From Hymenobacter perfusus (GTDB lineage: Bacteria > Bacteroidota > Bacteroidia > Cytophagales > Hymenobacteraceae), in the NCBI RefSeq assembly GCF_003944765.1, contig NZ_RWIU01000001.1, positions 310,001 through 374,000 on the forward strand: a stretch of 64,000 bases of DNA, read 5' to 3'. The notes below the pieces were generated by a model. It was not told the origin of the DNA, did no database searches, and saw only the letters and a program-made list of their open reading frames with translations. Position 1 is the first letter of the stretch. The number at the start of each line of letters is the position of its first letter. Both the position numbers and the translations under genes were made by a program. Of the stretch, positions 49,514-58,865 are shown one piece after another.

Positions 49514-52138
49514 TTATAGCACTATCACGCGGCGCGTAACTTCCCGGCCGCCGGGGGTACTGATGCGGAGCAAATACACGCCCGGATTCAGGCCGTGCGT
49601 ATCGAGGGTTTTGATGGTACCTGTGTCGGAAACCACATTCAGGCGCAAGCGCCCGGCCAGGTCGAATACCCGCACGCGCAGCACCTGGTCAGGCGGGCCG
49701 ACTACGGTTAATGGCTCTCCAGCCGCTACGGGTACCGGAAACACCAGCACTTCGGCCGCTGATGGTACCAGATATATCTCCTCCAGCGAGCTATACACGA
49801 GGCGGCCGGTGGCCAGTTGCAGACGGACGCGGTATTCAGACCGGCCCGGCACAGCAGTGGGGTCCAACAGGCGCAACGTGGTGCGCGCATCGGGCGCGAG
49901 ACTCTGCACGGCCACGAAACTACCATCGGCCGCGCGGCGCTCCAATGTCACCGTCTGCAGCCGGAAGGTGGTACCCAGTGTCAGGTCAAACTCTACGGTA
50001 TCGGTAACCAGCTGTCGGGCCAGGAAAGAGCGGATGTAGCACCCATTGCTTTCCTGCAATACATTCACCGTGCCGCTTCGCTCCCCCACCCGCTGCTGGA
50101 TAACCGGCGCGACGGCGAAATATTGGGCAGCCGCTTCGGCGGCCGTGAGAACCAACGCGGTATCCGTCAGCAACCGATACGGCTCCATGTGTGTGGAGCC
50201 CAGCGCGTACACCTGGTACTGAGTAGCCCCGGGTATGCGTGGCCAGGTCAGCAGGGTTTCCTCAGGGCAGGTATAGCCCACTGCTAGTATTAGTGGCCGG
50301 GCCACGAAAAACGTATCGGACACGACCACGCTGGCCCCGGTGGTGAGGCGCAGCTGGGCCGCTTCGGTTACGTCGGGAGCAGTCCAGCGAAACGTTTGCG
50401 AGGAAAGGTCAAGGGCCGGGTTGACGATATTCCAGCCAGCCTGCCCGACGGGCCGGTATTCCAGCCGCGCCGACGCAGCGGGCCCGGCCCATTGCCAGCG
50501 CAACAGGGCCGATTCGGCTGCCCGCAGATTACGCGCTTCCGATGGATGCACCCACGTCAGGTCCGATTCAAATTCGTAGGCAATACTGTACGCCTGCGGG
50601 CCCTGGGTAACCTGGAAACCGTTTATCATCAGTATGTAGTACCCATTGGCAGCCGGGGCATCTACCGTAATCTGCTCCACATTGTCGCGGTGGTTGGGGC
50701 GGCGGCGGGCCGGCAAGGCCAGTGAATCAAGGTGTGGGAAGGAACTGAGCGTCCAGGGGTGCCACGTTTGCGTATCGTTTAGGTCAGACAACCGCATATC
50801 CAGGTCATTCACGAGGGTAGTCGGGGCATTTTCCACGGCGGCGGGGTCGGTCCAGGCCAGGGTGATTTTCAGGCGGTGCGTGCCAGCGGGTACCGGAATC
50901 GAAATACTCTGCCTTTCACCCTGCATGATGGTGCCTTCCTGAAAACGGCCTTCCAGCATGGTCTGCACTGCTCCCAGCGCATCTACCTGACCGTAACCCG
51001 CTACGAAATCGACGTTGGGGCGGCCCGTATCGTCGGCGGTATTCAGCAGCACGGCTTTCACCAGGGCCGCCGAGGGCAGCGTACCATACCGGTCTTTGTA
51101 AGCGTGTTGGGCCAGCAGGCTGACTCCCGACACCAACGCCGCCGCGTCGGAAGCTCCCCCGTCACCAAAGGCCACTAGCTCGGGCTTCACGCGGCCGTCG
51201 GCGGCGGGGCCCCGGGAACTGAGCGGAGCCACCTGCCCCAGTGCATCGGTATTGCCTACGCTCAGGCTGTTTTTGGAATTTTTGAACTCGCCGGTGAGGT
51301 TGCCGATAGTAGCCAGGCCGGCATACGGTCCGGCCGCTCCCCCCTGGTTGCCGGAATTGCCCGCTGAAAACACATGCAGCAACGTCGGGTACTGCCGCAC
51401 CTGCTGGTCATACGCCCGGGCTTCCTGCCCGTAAAAGCTCTCCACCGCCACCCCGTACGAGTGGTTCTGCACCGATACGCCTTGCGCCGCCAGCCCCGGC
51501 CCGTTATCAGGGAACAGGTTATCATAGCTCGATTGAGCAATGCGCGCTTTCCAGGCCGCCCCTTTGCCGTTGGGCGACGAGTTGCCGCCGCCCGCAATGA
51601 GCGTCGTCATAATGGTGGAGTGCGAGTTCAGCAGTTGCGCCTGCGGATCGGGGTTCAGCAGCCGGCCTTTAAAGTCGATGTCCAGAATATCCAGCGGGCT
51701 TTCCTTCACGGACACCGTGAGGCCCTGCCCCGTAATGCGCGGATAGCGGGCATGCACCGTGGTAACCTTATTGAGCGTGAAATCGGCCCCGTTGAGTTGC
51801 CGCTCGGGCCGGGCTTGCCGGTCGGCAGCCTGCACGAAGCTCACCCACGGGCAGGTCGCCAGAGCCGCCGCCGCTACTCCCCGCACCCGCAGCCGGGCCT
51901 GCTGCGCTTCGGGCTGCACGAGGGCGTTTGGGTAGTGCTGCTTAAGCCACTGCCGGCACGCGGTTTCGTCGGTTACGCTCACCCGCAGCCACCGCTGGCT
52001 TTTGTCTTTCTCCAGCCCCGGGGCCAGGCGGCCGGGTAAGCGGGTCACCTGCACCTGGCCGTTGCTTTGCCCCGGTTCGCCCCATAGCAACAGCAACAGA
52101 ACGGGTAGGCCGATACGGCGAAAAAGTACAGCAGACAT
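49514..52138 (-). CDS. T9SS-exported subtilisin-family (S8) protease
   Basis: An 874-residue secreted serine protease. Signal peptide (ending QSNGQ); propeptide; S8 catalytic domain with His173 (NSHSTIMTTLIAGGG), oxyanion Asn in SAGNSGN and Ser330 (GGASDAAALVSG). Where most subtilases have the catalytic Asp (VxDTG), this protein reads TVSVKESPLDILDIDFKGR, so the Asp is displaced or replaced, as in a recognised Bacteroidota subgroup. Two Ig/fibronectin-like domains follow, and the end is a T9SS type A sorting domain (VFPVPVAAGEPL..GVYLLRISTPGG). The start at 52138 is set by the signal. Confidence 0.9.
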   Translation of the reverse strand: MSAVLFRRIGLPVLLLLLWGEPGQSNGQVQVTRLPGRLAPGLEKDKSQRWLRVSVTDETACRQWLKQHYPNALVQPEAQQARLRVRGVAAAALATCPWVSFVQAADRQARPERQLNGADFTLNKVTTVHARYPRITGQGLTVSVKESPLDILDIDFKGRLLNPDPQAQLLNSHSTIMTTLIAGGGNSSPNGKGAAWKARIAQSSYDNLFPDNGPGLAAQGVSVQNHSYGVAVESFYGQEARAYDQQVRQYPTLLHVFSAGNSGNQGGAAGPYAGLATIGNLTGEFKNSKNSLSVGNTDALGQVAPLSSRGPAADGRVKPELVAFGDGGASDAAALVSGVSLLAQHAYKDRYGTLPSAALVKAVLLNTADDTGRPNVDFVAGYGQVDALGAVQTMLEGRFQEGTIMQGERQSISIPVPAGTHRLKITLAWTDPAAVENAPTTLVNDLDMRLSDLNDTQTWHPWTLSSFPHLDSLALPARRRPNHRDNVEQITVDAPAANGYYILMINGFQVTQGPQAYSIAYEFESDLTWVHPSEARNLRAAESALLRWQWAGPAASARLEYRPVGQAGWNIVNPALDLSSQTFRWTAPDVTEAAQLRLTTGASVVVSDTFFVARPLILAVGYTCPEETLLTWPRIPGATQYQVYALGSTHMEPYRLLTDTALVLTAAEAAAQYFAVAPVIQQRVGERSGTVNVLQESNGCYIRSFLARQLVTDTVEFDLTLGTTFRLQTVTLERRAADGSFVAVQSLAPDARTTLRLLDPTAVPGRSEYRVRLQLATGRLVYSSLEEIYLVPSAAEVLVFPVPVAAGEPLTVVGPPDQVLRVRVFDLAGRLRLNVVSDTGTIKTLDTHGLNPGVYLLRISTPGGREVTRRVIVL

Positions 52139-52297
52139 GGCGGAGAAGTGGTTGTGGCAGAAGGAACAGGGCGGCAAAAAACGGACAAAACCGTTCTTTC
52201 AAATGTAGGCAGAAATCCGGCAGGCAGACCGCGCCGGACTACGCTTCGACACCGCTAAATTCTGGCATTCTGGCCTGTTTTCGTAGCCTGCCGAACA

Positions 52298-52330
52298 TAA
52301 AAAAGGCCAGCTGGTGGCTGGCCTTTTTTA
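52298..52330. terminator. Terminator of alcohol dehydrogenase gene
   Basis: Perfect 14-bp stem TAAAAAAGGCCAGC / GCTGGCCTTTTTTA with 5-nt loop; runs on both sides. Confidence 0.92.
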
Positions 52331-52361
52331 TTACTACCGGAAAGCCCCGCGCTAGGGCTCA

Positions 52362-53525
52362 CTAGGGCTTCAGCACCACTTTTACGCAGTTGTCCTTCTT
52401 GTTACGGAAAATATCATAGCCGTGCGCCGCTTCCGTGAGCGGGAGGCGGTGGGTAATGATATCGTCGAGGACTACTTTGCCTTCAATGACGTATTGCAGG
52501 AGCTTATCGATATGCTTCTGGGCCGGGGCCTGACCACCCCGGAGCGTGATGCCTTTATCGAAAAACTGGTGGATAGGGAAGTTGTCAAACGGGGAGCTGT
52601 ACACGCCCAGCACCGTTACCACGCCACCCCGACGCACGGCACTCATGCAAGTGGTCAGGACTTTATCGGAGCCTTTTTCAAGGTTGATAATGGCCTTAGC
52701 CCGATCCAGCAGGTCGCGGTCCGGCTCGAAGCCGACACATTCCACACATACATCAGCCCCGCGCCCCTGGCTCATGGCCCGGATTTCCTCCACCACCTGC
52801 TTCTGGCTTTCCCACCGGATGGTTTCCACTTTAGCCGAGGATTTGGCTTTGTCGAGGCGATACTGCAGCGTATCCACGATAACCACCCGGGCGGCCCCGC
52901 GCAGCCAAGCCGATTTGGCCGCCATAATACCCACCGGCCCCGCGCCAAAAATGGCCACAAACTCCCCGCCCTTTACGTCGGCCCAGTCGATACCGGAGTA
53001 GCCGGTCGGGAAAATATCGGTGAGAAACAGGGCCTGCTCATCCGTGAGGGAATCGGGGATTACGCGGGGGCCGAAGTCGGCATAGGGCACGCGCACGTAC
53101 TCCGCCTGACCGCCGTTGTAGCCGCCGTACAAGTCGGTGTAGCCAAACAGGGCTCCGCCTTTTTCCGTCATCATACCACCTTCGGGACCGTAGTGGTCGG
53201 GGTTGGAGTTCTCACAGTGGCCGGGCAGTTCGTGGTTGCAGAAGTAGCAGGTACCGCAGGCAATGGGGAAGGGCACTACCACCCGGTCGCCCACTTTCAG
53301 CTTGCTGCCCACGCCTTTGCCCACTTCCTCCACAATACCCATGAACTCGTGGCCTAACACCATCGGGCGGGGCTGGGGGATGCTGCCGTTGTAAATGTGC
53401 AGATCGGAGCCACAGATAGCCGTGCTGGTAACGCGGATAATGGCGTCGCGCGCGTCTTCGATTTTGGGGTCGTCCACGGTGTCAACGCGAACATCTTTCA
53501 TCCCGTGATACACGAGTGCTTTCAT
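52362..53525 (-). CDS. Zinc-dependent alcohol/formaldehyde dehydrogenase family
   Basis: A 387-residue medium-chain dehydrogenase. Catalytic zinc ligands: CGSDLH (Cys) and GHEFMG (His-Glu); structural zinc site CGTCYFCNHELPGHC with four Cys; Rossmann motif FGAGPVGIMAAKSA. The insert after the structural zinc (DHYGPEGGMMTEKGGALFGY..GGYNGGQAEYVRVP) marks the glutathione-independent formaldehyde dehydrogenase-like group. It oxidises alcohols or aldehydes with NAD. The frame is open to 53594; the start at 53525 (MKALVYHGMKDVRVD) is standard. Confidence 0.92.
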   Translation of the reverse strand: MKALVYHGMKDVRVDTVDDPKIEDARDAIIRVTSTAICGSDLHIYNGSIPQPRPMVLGHEFMGIVEEVGKGVGSKLKVGDRVVVPFPIACGTCYFCNHELPGHCENSNPDHYGPEGGMMTEKGGALFGYTDLYGGYNGGQAEYVRVPYADFGPRVIPDSLTDEQALFLTDIFPTGYSGIDWADVKGGEFVAIFGAGPVGIMAAKSAWLRGAARVVIVDTLQYRLDKAKSSAKVETIRWESQKQVVEEIRAMSQGRGADVCVECVGFEPDRDLLDRAKAIINLEKGSDKVLTTCMSAVRRGGVVTVLGVYSSPFDNFPIHQFFDKGITLRGGQAPAQKHIDKLLQYVIEGKVVLDDIITHRLPLTEAAHGYDIFRNKKDNCVKVVLKP

Positions 53526-53720
53526 AACAGAACAAGGTTGTGGAACGGAAGGAACAGCGCACCGGCACTGCCGATACTGCTTCTTCCAACGCACACTACC
53601 CGGGGGAGTTATAGCTCAGCTTCCCGCCCACCGTTCTGCTTTATGAGAGAAAAACCAGCACTGTCACGCCAGAAAGGCCACTTTTTCCTGTTCAAAGATT
53701 TCACAAAGAATGCTAACGGC

Positions 53721-54671
53721 CTACATTTTGTACACCTGCACCCCGGTTGCCAACAGCACGTACGCGTATTGTTCGCTCACCAGCACCTGCTGCACCTGCT
53801 CCGCAACCGGTAGCGGCACCAGGCGGTCAGTCAGGGTATACAGCTGAAAGAAGTGCAGGCCATCGGCCGCCAGGTAATACAGTTCATCCCCCCGAAAGCC
53901 CACGTAGGATAGTCCCACAAACGGCAGCTTTTTACGGTAATTTCCCAGGTTGTCGAACACATACACGCCGCCGACCCGGTCTACCAGATACAGGTTGTTC
54001 TGGTACTCGCGCAGAAACCGGAAATCGGGCCGGGAGCGGCCGATAAGCAAATCCAGGGGCGTGGTGATGGTGAAGCGCTTCTGCTGCCCATCGAACTGCC
54101 GCAGGGTCAGGTCCGACTCGTTCAGGAGCCAGTACCGGTCATCGGGGGCCAGCGTTACCAAGCGGGCCTGCCCGTCGAGGTAATCGGCCAGGGCCAGCTC
54201 AGATATGGGGGCCAGAAACCGGTCCAGCAATACCACCTGCTGGCGGTCATCATAAAATACCAGCACTTTCGCCGTATTCCACGCCTCTACCTGCATGGTA
54301 TGGCCCGGCAGGGCCGGCGAGTACGTATTCAGCGGCTGACCATCGGGCCCGTACTGATGCACATTGTTCTGCCCATCGGTGACGTACAGGTTGCCGCGTC
54401 GGTCCAGGGAAGCCGCGCCGGGCTGGGGGAGCTTGATGGTACGTACCAATTGCCAGGTACCGGCCGGCACTTTCGTATCGACGGGTACGGTGAGCACCGG
54501 GGCCGCCTGGCTGGCCGGGGCTACGGAACCAGCCGCTGGCGCGGTGGTCTGGGCCGGGGCAGTTGCCGCGTAGCACGTCAGAAACAACGCCGAGCAGCCA
54601 GTCCGGCAGCGGTGTAGCAGGCTGGCACCCCGCATCGTGGGCCGCTGCGCGTTTTCCTTGTTACTGCTCAT
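53721..54671 (-). CDS. Exported propeller-type hypothetical protein
   Basis: A 316-residue protein that shares its start with the end of the lpxH gene (11-bp overlap), so it is probably translated from the same mRNA. After a weak N-terminal signal (ALFLTCYAATAPAQ) and a Pro/Ala linker comes a six-bladed, NHL-like propeller: SLDRRGNLYVTDGQNNVHQYGPDGQPL, LAPDDRYWLLNESDLTLRQFD, YQNNLYLVDRVGGVYVFDNLGNY. Repeats of this kind bind ligands or proteins. An ATG at 54635 would give a start nearer the signal; which is used is unclear. Confidence 0.75.
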   Translation of the reverse strand: MSSNKENAQRPTMRGASLLHRCRTGCSALFLTCYAATAPAQTTAPAAGSVAPASQAAPVLTVPVDTKVPAGTWQLVRTIKLPQPGAASLDRRGNLYVTDGQNNVHQYGPDGQPLNTYSPALPGHTMQVEAWNTAKVLVFYDDRQQVVLLDRFLAPISELALADYLDGQARLVTLAPDDRYWLLNESDLTLRQFDGQQKRFTITTPLDLLIGRSRPDFRFLREYQNNLYLVDRVGGVYVFDNLGNYRKKLPFVGLSYVGFRGDELYYLAADGLHFFQLYTLTDRLVPLPVAEQVQQVLVSEQYAYVLLATGVQVYKM

Positions 54672-55443
54672 AGTGCTGCAATGCGAGCTGCTTCCCGTCA
54701 TACACGCCGTAGGAGCAATAATTGACCCACTCGCCGAGGTTCACGTAACGGCTGCCGGGAACTACTTCCACATCAAGCGGTAAATGCCGGTGCCCAAACA
54801 CGTAGTACTCGTGCGGAAACTGCTGCTCTACTTCGCGGCAATACGTTAGCAGCCATTCATCTTCGCCGAAGTACTGCTCATCGGCCGCGCCATTTTGCAG
54901 GCGGCTGCGCTGGCTCCAGCGGTTGGCAATGCCAATTCCCAGGTTCGGATGCAAACGTGCGAACAGCCATTGCGCTACTGGCGAAGCAAATAACCGCTTC
55001 AGCAGCTTGTAGGTATGGTCGCCGGGGCCCAGGCCGTCGCCGTGGCCGATGTGAAACTGATGGCCGCCAATGCGCTGGCTCACCGGATGCCGCAGAATGG
55101 GAATGTTCAGCTCCTTGGTGAAGTAGTCGAACATCCACATATCGTGGTTACCGGTAAAGAAAATAACAGGAATGCCTGCGTCGGTCAGTTCCGCCAGCTT
55201 GCCTTGCAGCCGAATAAACCCGCGCGGAATGGCATGGCGATACTCGAACCAGAAGTCGAAAATATCACCGAGCAGGTAGATGGCAGCGGCATCCCGGGCC
55301 GCTTCGGTCAGCCAGCGCACAATGCGCCGTTCCCGTTCCAGCGAGCTGGCGGCATCGGGAGCTCCGAGGTGAAAATCGGAAGCAAAATACACCCGGCGGC
55401 CGGGCGGCAGAGCGAGGTCAGGTAGTTGCGGCGGGCGCGTCAT
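54661..55443 (-). CDS. lpxH: UDP-2,3-diacylglucosamine diphosphatase (LpxH)
   Basis: A 260-residue calcineurin-like phosphoesterase of the LpxH type, which hydrolyses UDP-diacylglucosamine to lipid X in lipid A synthesis. All metal-site motifs are present: DFHLG, GDIFDFW, GNHDMW, GHGDG and GHRHLP. The start at 55443 overlaps the lutC-type gene by 26 bp; the whole set lutC-lpxH-propeller is a tightly overlapping operon. Length is normal for Bacteroidota LpxH. Its distance from other lpx genes is usual. Confidence 0.9.
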   Translation of the reverse strand: MTRPPQLPDLALPPGRRVYFASDFHLGAPDAASSLERERRIVRWLTEAARDAAAIYLLGDIFDFWFEYRHAIPRGFIRLQGKLAELTDAGIPVIFFTGNHDMWMFDYFTKELNIPILRHPVSQRIGGHQFHIGHGDGLGPGDHTYKLLKRLFASPVAQWLFARLHPNLGIGIANRWSQRSRLQNGAADEQYFGEDEWLLTYCREVEQQFPHEYYVFGHRHLPLDVEVVPGSRYVNLGEWVNYCSYGVYDGKQLALQHYEQ

Positions 55444-56080
55444 CCAGCAAAAACAACACGATGCTGCGCGGGCCATGCGCACCGAGCACCAACGTTTTTT
55501 CAATATCAGCCGTGCGACTGGGACCCGTGGTCAGGGACACCATAGATGGCAGTTTATCGGCTCCGTATTTCTCCTGCAGCAGCTTCAGGCCGTCTCCGAT
55601 GTCGGTCACTATCTGCGAAGTGCGGGCCAGTACCAAGTGCTGATCGGGGTAAATGCTGAGGCGGCGGCCACTACCGGTGGCAGCGGCTACCAGCACGCTG
55701 CCCGTGCGCGCCACGAGGGCTTCGCAGGTCGTCAGGCTGGCATCAGCGTGCTCCAAGAAGTTCGTTTCATCACTCTGGAACCCGATATTACCGTCATGCA
55801 GCAGCTTTTTCAGCTCCGGCTCCCACACGTACAGATTCTCCAGGCCTTTTTCCTGCTTGTAGGCAAACAGCTGGTCATAAAAATGCTCTGCCGTTTCGCA
55901 GAAGAAGAAAACTCCTCCTACCCGTACAAAGCTCTGGGCAAAAGCCACGGCTAAGTCATCGGTAGCGGCCGGGCGGGGATGCAAAGGGGCCGAAAAATCG
56001 GGCCGGGCCGACAGCGGCGACGGTTGCCGCAACGACTCCCGAATGCGGCGCAGCACAATATCACGCGAGGTATCCGACAT
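55418..56080 (-). CDS. LutC/YkgG-family LUD-domain protein
   Basis: A 220-residue LUD-domain protein related to LutC of L-lactate utilisation. The fold is shown by ICETAEHFYD-like FFFCETAEHFYDQL, then SLTTCEALVARTGSVLVAA and the end VSLTTGPSRTADIEKTLVLGAHGPRSIVLFLLD, with GPSRTADIE the family's signature. LutA and LutB are not beside it; in Bacteroidota it is often alone with lpxH. Its ATG lies 5 bp after an exact -7 box, which implies a leaderless or nearly leaderless mRNA. Confidence 0.88.
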   Translation of the reverse strand: MSDTSRDIVLRRIRESLRQPSPLSARPDFSAPLHPRPAATDDLAVAFAQSFVRVGGVFFFCETAEHFYDQLFAYKQEKGLENLYVWEPELKKLLHDGNIGFQSDETNFLEHADASLTTCEALVARTGSVLVAAATGSGRRLSIYPDQHLVLARTSQIVTDIGDGLKLLQEKYGADKLPSMVSLTTGPSRTADIEKTLVLGAHGPRSIVLFLLDDAPAATT

Positions 56081-56085
56081 GGCAG

Positions 56086-56093
56086 CAAAGGTA
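56086..56093 (-). promoter_or_regulatory. -7 box of lutC-lpxH operon
   Basis: TACCTTTG on the minus strand, exact match, ending 5 bp before the ATG at 56080. Transcription would begin at or beside the start codon. Confidence 0.45.
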
Positions 56094-56139
56094 GAAAGTT
56101 TCGAGCGGGGTTACGGAACCCGCCATAAGGTAATGCCAC

Positions 56140-56182
56140 AAAGCAGAAAAGTCAGCCTAAAATGGGCTGACTTTTCTGCTTT
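56140..56182 (-). terminator. Terminator of ftsH
   Basis: Perfect 18-bp stem (core AGAAAAGTCAGCC / GGCTGACTTTTCT), 7-nt loop, 25 bp after the ftsH stop. Confidence 0.9.
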
Positions 56183-56207
56183 GCTAGATGTTAGTTAGCT
56201 GCTCGGA

Positions 56208-58328
56208 CTATACTGGCGTTACTGCTGAGCCGCTAGGCTCAGAGGGCCCACCGGTTGGAGGAGTGCTATTATCATCTACGCCGGGAAGATTCAGGCTGGG
56301 CAGGTCGTTGCCCAGAGGAACTCCGGGGTGCTCCTGCTTCCGCTCGCTCAGGGTTTCCGAGCGGTCAGTGCCCGCCATGTGGGCCTGATAGGTAGTCTGG
56401 CTGTCGAAAGGCCGCTTACCTACCAGCCGCACCAGATCTTCCTGTTGCAGAATTTCCTTTTCCAGCAGCTCTTTGGCCACTACTTCCAACTCGTGCCGAC
56501 GCTCGGTCAGCAGTTCTTTGGTGCGGATATAAGCCTGCTCGATGATGGTGCGTACTTCTTCGTCAATCATCTGCGAAGTAGCTTCCGAATAGGGCTTGGT
56601 AAAACCGTATTCGTTCTGCCCTTTCGAGTCGTAGAACGACACGTTGCCGAGCTTGGCATTCATCCCGTACATCGTCACGATGCTGTAAGCCACTTTCGTG
56701 ATGCGCTCCAGATCAGATAAGGCACCGGTTGAAACCTTGCCGAATACAATATCCTCGGCCGCTCGGCCACCCAGCGTCATGCACATTTCGTCCATAAGCT
56801 GCTCGGTGTTGTAGAGAAACTGCTCCCGGGGCAGGTACTGCGCATAGCCCAGCGCGGCAACGCCTCGCGGTACAATGCTCACTTTCACCAACGGGTCGGC
56901 ATGTTCCAGGAACCAGCCGGCAATGGCGTGGCCGGCCTCGTGGTAAGCCACAATGCGCTTTTCACCGGGGCTGATGATTTTGTTCTTTTTCTCCAGACCA
57001 CCAATTACCCGGTCCACCGCATCAGTGAAGTCCTGCATGGTCACCATCTTCTTGTCACGGCGAGCGGCAATAAGGGCGGCTTCGTTGCAGACGTTGGCAA
57101 TTTCAGCACCAGCGAAGCCGGGCGTCTGGGCAGCCAGCTTCTTGGCTTCCACATCGGGGCCCAGGGTCAGCGGCTTTAAGTGCACGTTGAAGATCTGGGT
57201 CCGGCCGTTGATATCGGGCTTGTCAATGCTGACCTGCCGGTCAAAGCGACCGGGACGCAGCAGCGCCGAGTCGAGCGTATCGGGGCGGTTGGTAGCGGCC
57301 AGAATGATTACGCCGGAATCGGTACCGAAGCCGTCCATTTCCACCAGCAGCGAGTTGAGCGTGTTTTCCCGCTCGTCGTTGCCGCCGGGCATGTTGCCTT
57401 TGCTGCGGCTACGGCCGATGGCGTCAATTTCGTCGATGAAGATGATGCAGGGCGCCTTGGCTTTGGCCTGTTTGAACAGGTCGCGTACCCGGGCGGCGCC
57501 AACGCCCACGAACATTTCCACGAAGTCGGAACCCGACAGCGAGAAGAACGGCACGTCGGCTTCGCCGGCTACGGCTTTGGCCAGCAAAGTTTTGCCCGTA
57601 CCGGGAGGACCTACCAGCAACGCGCCTTTCGGGATTTTACCGCCGAGAACCGTGAATTTCGAGGGGTTCTTGAGGAACTCCACAATCTCCTGTACTTCTT
57701 CCTTGGCTTCCTCCAGACCGGCTACATCTTTGAAAGTTATCTTCACTTTATCACCGCCCTCAAACAGCGCGGCGCGCGACTTGCCAATGTTGAAAATCTG
57801 GCCCCCAGGTCCACCGGCTCCACCCATGCGGCGCATGAGCAGCCAGAAACCGGCAAACAGCAGAATCATCAGGCCCAGCGTGGGAATGTAGTCGCCGTAA
57901 CCGGTGCGGTCAGTTACCTTCAGGCCTACCCGCTGATCGGCCGGCTGGGCTGCCTGCACCTTATCAAGGTCTTCCTTGAAGGTTTTACCGTCAACTACCC
58001 GAAAACCGTATTGCGCGCCTTGCTCGGTAGCCAAGGGTCCACGACGGCTTAGCTCGGCGTTGTAGGGCGCTTTTTTGGTGGCTTCAGGCTTCAGGGTAAC
58101 TTCTACCTGCCGCTCGTTGGCCAGCAGGGTAACGTCCCGCACATCACCGCTCACGAGCATCTGCTCGAAGCGCTGCTGCGTGATATCAATCAGAGGGTTG
58201 CCACGCGAGAGGTACACCATCCCAAGGATGAGCACCACCAGTCCCGTGAGCACCCAAAGCTGCATACCTGGCCGGGGAGCAGGGCTCGGCAGCGTAGGTT
58301 TCTTCTTTTTGGGCGTCGTATCAGACAT
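56208..58328 (-). CDS. ftsH: ATP-dependent zinc metalloprotease FtsH
   Basis: FtsH, 706 residues, the membrane-anchored AAA+ protease that degrades misfolded membrane proteins and regulators such as LpxC. Two transmembrane helices (about 24-40 and 148-166) flank a periplasmic domain with a long insert. The AAA module has Walker A GPPGTGKT (240-247), Walker [12 protein letters not shown], a second-region [19 protein letters not shown] loop and the arginine finger FDRQ; the protease site is HEAGH (His463). The Pro/Ser-rich tail after 650 is disordered. Length and order are standard for Bacteroidota. Confidence 0.97.
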   Translation of the reverse strand: MSDTTPKKKKPTLPSPAPRPGMQLWVLTGLVVLILGMVYLSRGNPLIDITQQRFEQMLVSGDVRDVTLLANERQVEVTLKPEATKKAPYNAELSRRGPLATEQGAQYGFRVVDGKTFKEDLDKVQAAQPADQRVGLKVTDRTGYGDYIPTLGLMILLFAGFWLLMRRMGGAGGPGGQIFNIGKSRAALFEGGDKVKITFKDVAGLEEAKEEVQEIVEFLKNPSKFTVLGGKIPKGALLVGPPGTGKTLLAKAVAGEADVPFFSLSGSDFVEMFVGVGAARVRDLFKQAKAKAPCIIFIDEIDAIGRSRSKGNMPGGNDERENTLNSLLVEMDGFGTDSGVIILAATNRPDTLDSALLRPGRFDRQVSIDKPDINGRTQIFNVHLKPLTLGPDVEAKKLAAQTPGFAGAEIANVCNEAALIAARRDKKMVTMQDFTDAVDRVIGGLEKKNKIISPGEKRIVAYHEAGHAIAGWFLEHADPLVKVSIVPRGVAALGYAQYLPREQFLYNTEQLMDEMCMTLGGRAAEDIVFGKVSTGALSDLERITKVAYSIVTMYGMNAKLGNVSFYDSKGQNEYGFTKPYSEATSQMIDEEVRTIIEQAYIRTKELLTERRHELEVVAKELLEKEILQQEDLVRLVGKRPFDSQTTYQAHMAGTDRSETLSERKQEHPGVPLGNDLPSLNLPGVDDNSTPPTGGPSEPSGSAVTPV

Positions 58329-58427
58329 GTATTGAGGTTGCTAGAACAAAAAACAAAGGCGGAACACGCCAACTGCGCGTTTGTTGGCGTGCCCACCTGC
58401 CTTCAGGAAGACGCTAACGGCTGCAGT

Positions 58428-58823
58428 TTACTTTACGACTGCCGGAGTTTCTTCTTCGGCTATGTGCGTAATTTCGGCATCACCCCACAGTTCCTCCAGC
58501 GCGTAGAACTGCCGACGGTCCCGCAGGAATACATGCACTACTACGTCCACGTAATCCAGCAGCACCCATTCGCGGTTCATGCGGCCTTCAGTCTGCCAGG
58601 GGTTCTGGCCGGTGAGCTTTTCTACTTCTTCTTCAACGGAGCGCGCAATGGCTTCAATCTGGGTATCGGAAGAAGCCGAGCAGATGATGAAATAATCCGC
58701 AACGGCATTTTTGAGTTCTTTGAGGTTGAGCACCACGATGTCAGCGGCCTTCTTCTCCTGCATGCCGCGCACTACTACATCTGCCAACTTGTCCGAATCC
58801 TGCCGGACCAGGGTACTTTTCAT
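58428..58823 (-). CDS. rsfS: Ribosomal silencing factor RsfS
   Basis: A 131-residue RsfS/YbeB/Iojap protein. The conserved core is MQEKKAADIVVLNLKELKNAVADYFIICSASSDTQIEAIARSVEEEV then EGRMNREWVLLDYVDVVVHVFLRDRRQFYALEELW, ending in an acidic tail. It binds uL14 and blocks subunit joining when nutrients fall. It precedes ftsH on the same strand (99 bp apart), the usual Bacteroidota arrangement, and is divergent from birA with only about 40 bp between starts. Confidence 0.95.
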   Translation of the reverse strand: MKSTLVRQDSDKLADVVVRGMQEKKAADIVVLNLKELKNAVADYFIICSASSDTQIEAIARSVEEEVEKLTGQNPWQTEGRMNREWVLLDYVDVVVHVFLRDRRQFYALEELWGDAEITHIAEEETPAVVK

Positions 58824-58833
58824 AGGGTATTGT

Positions 58834-58841
58834 TAGGTTTG
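58834..58841 (+). promoter_or_regulatory. -7 box of birA
   Basis: TAGGTTTG, exact TAnnTTTG match. It covers an in-frame TTG (58839) that could otherwise be taken as the start codon and favours the GTG at 58866. Confidence 0.45.
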
Positions 58842-58865
58842 AACGTCACAAAGTACGAAAAACAC

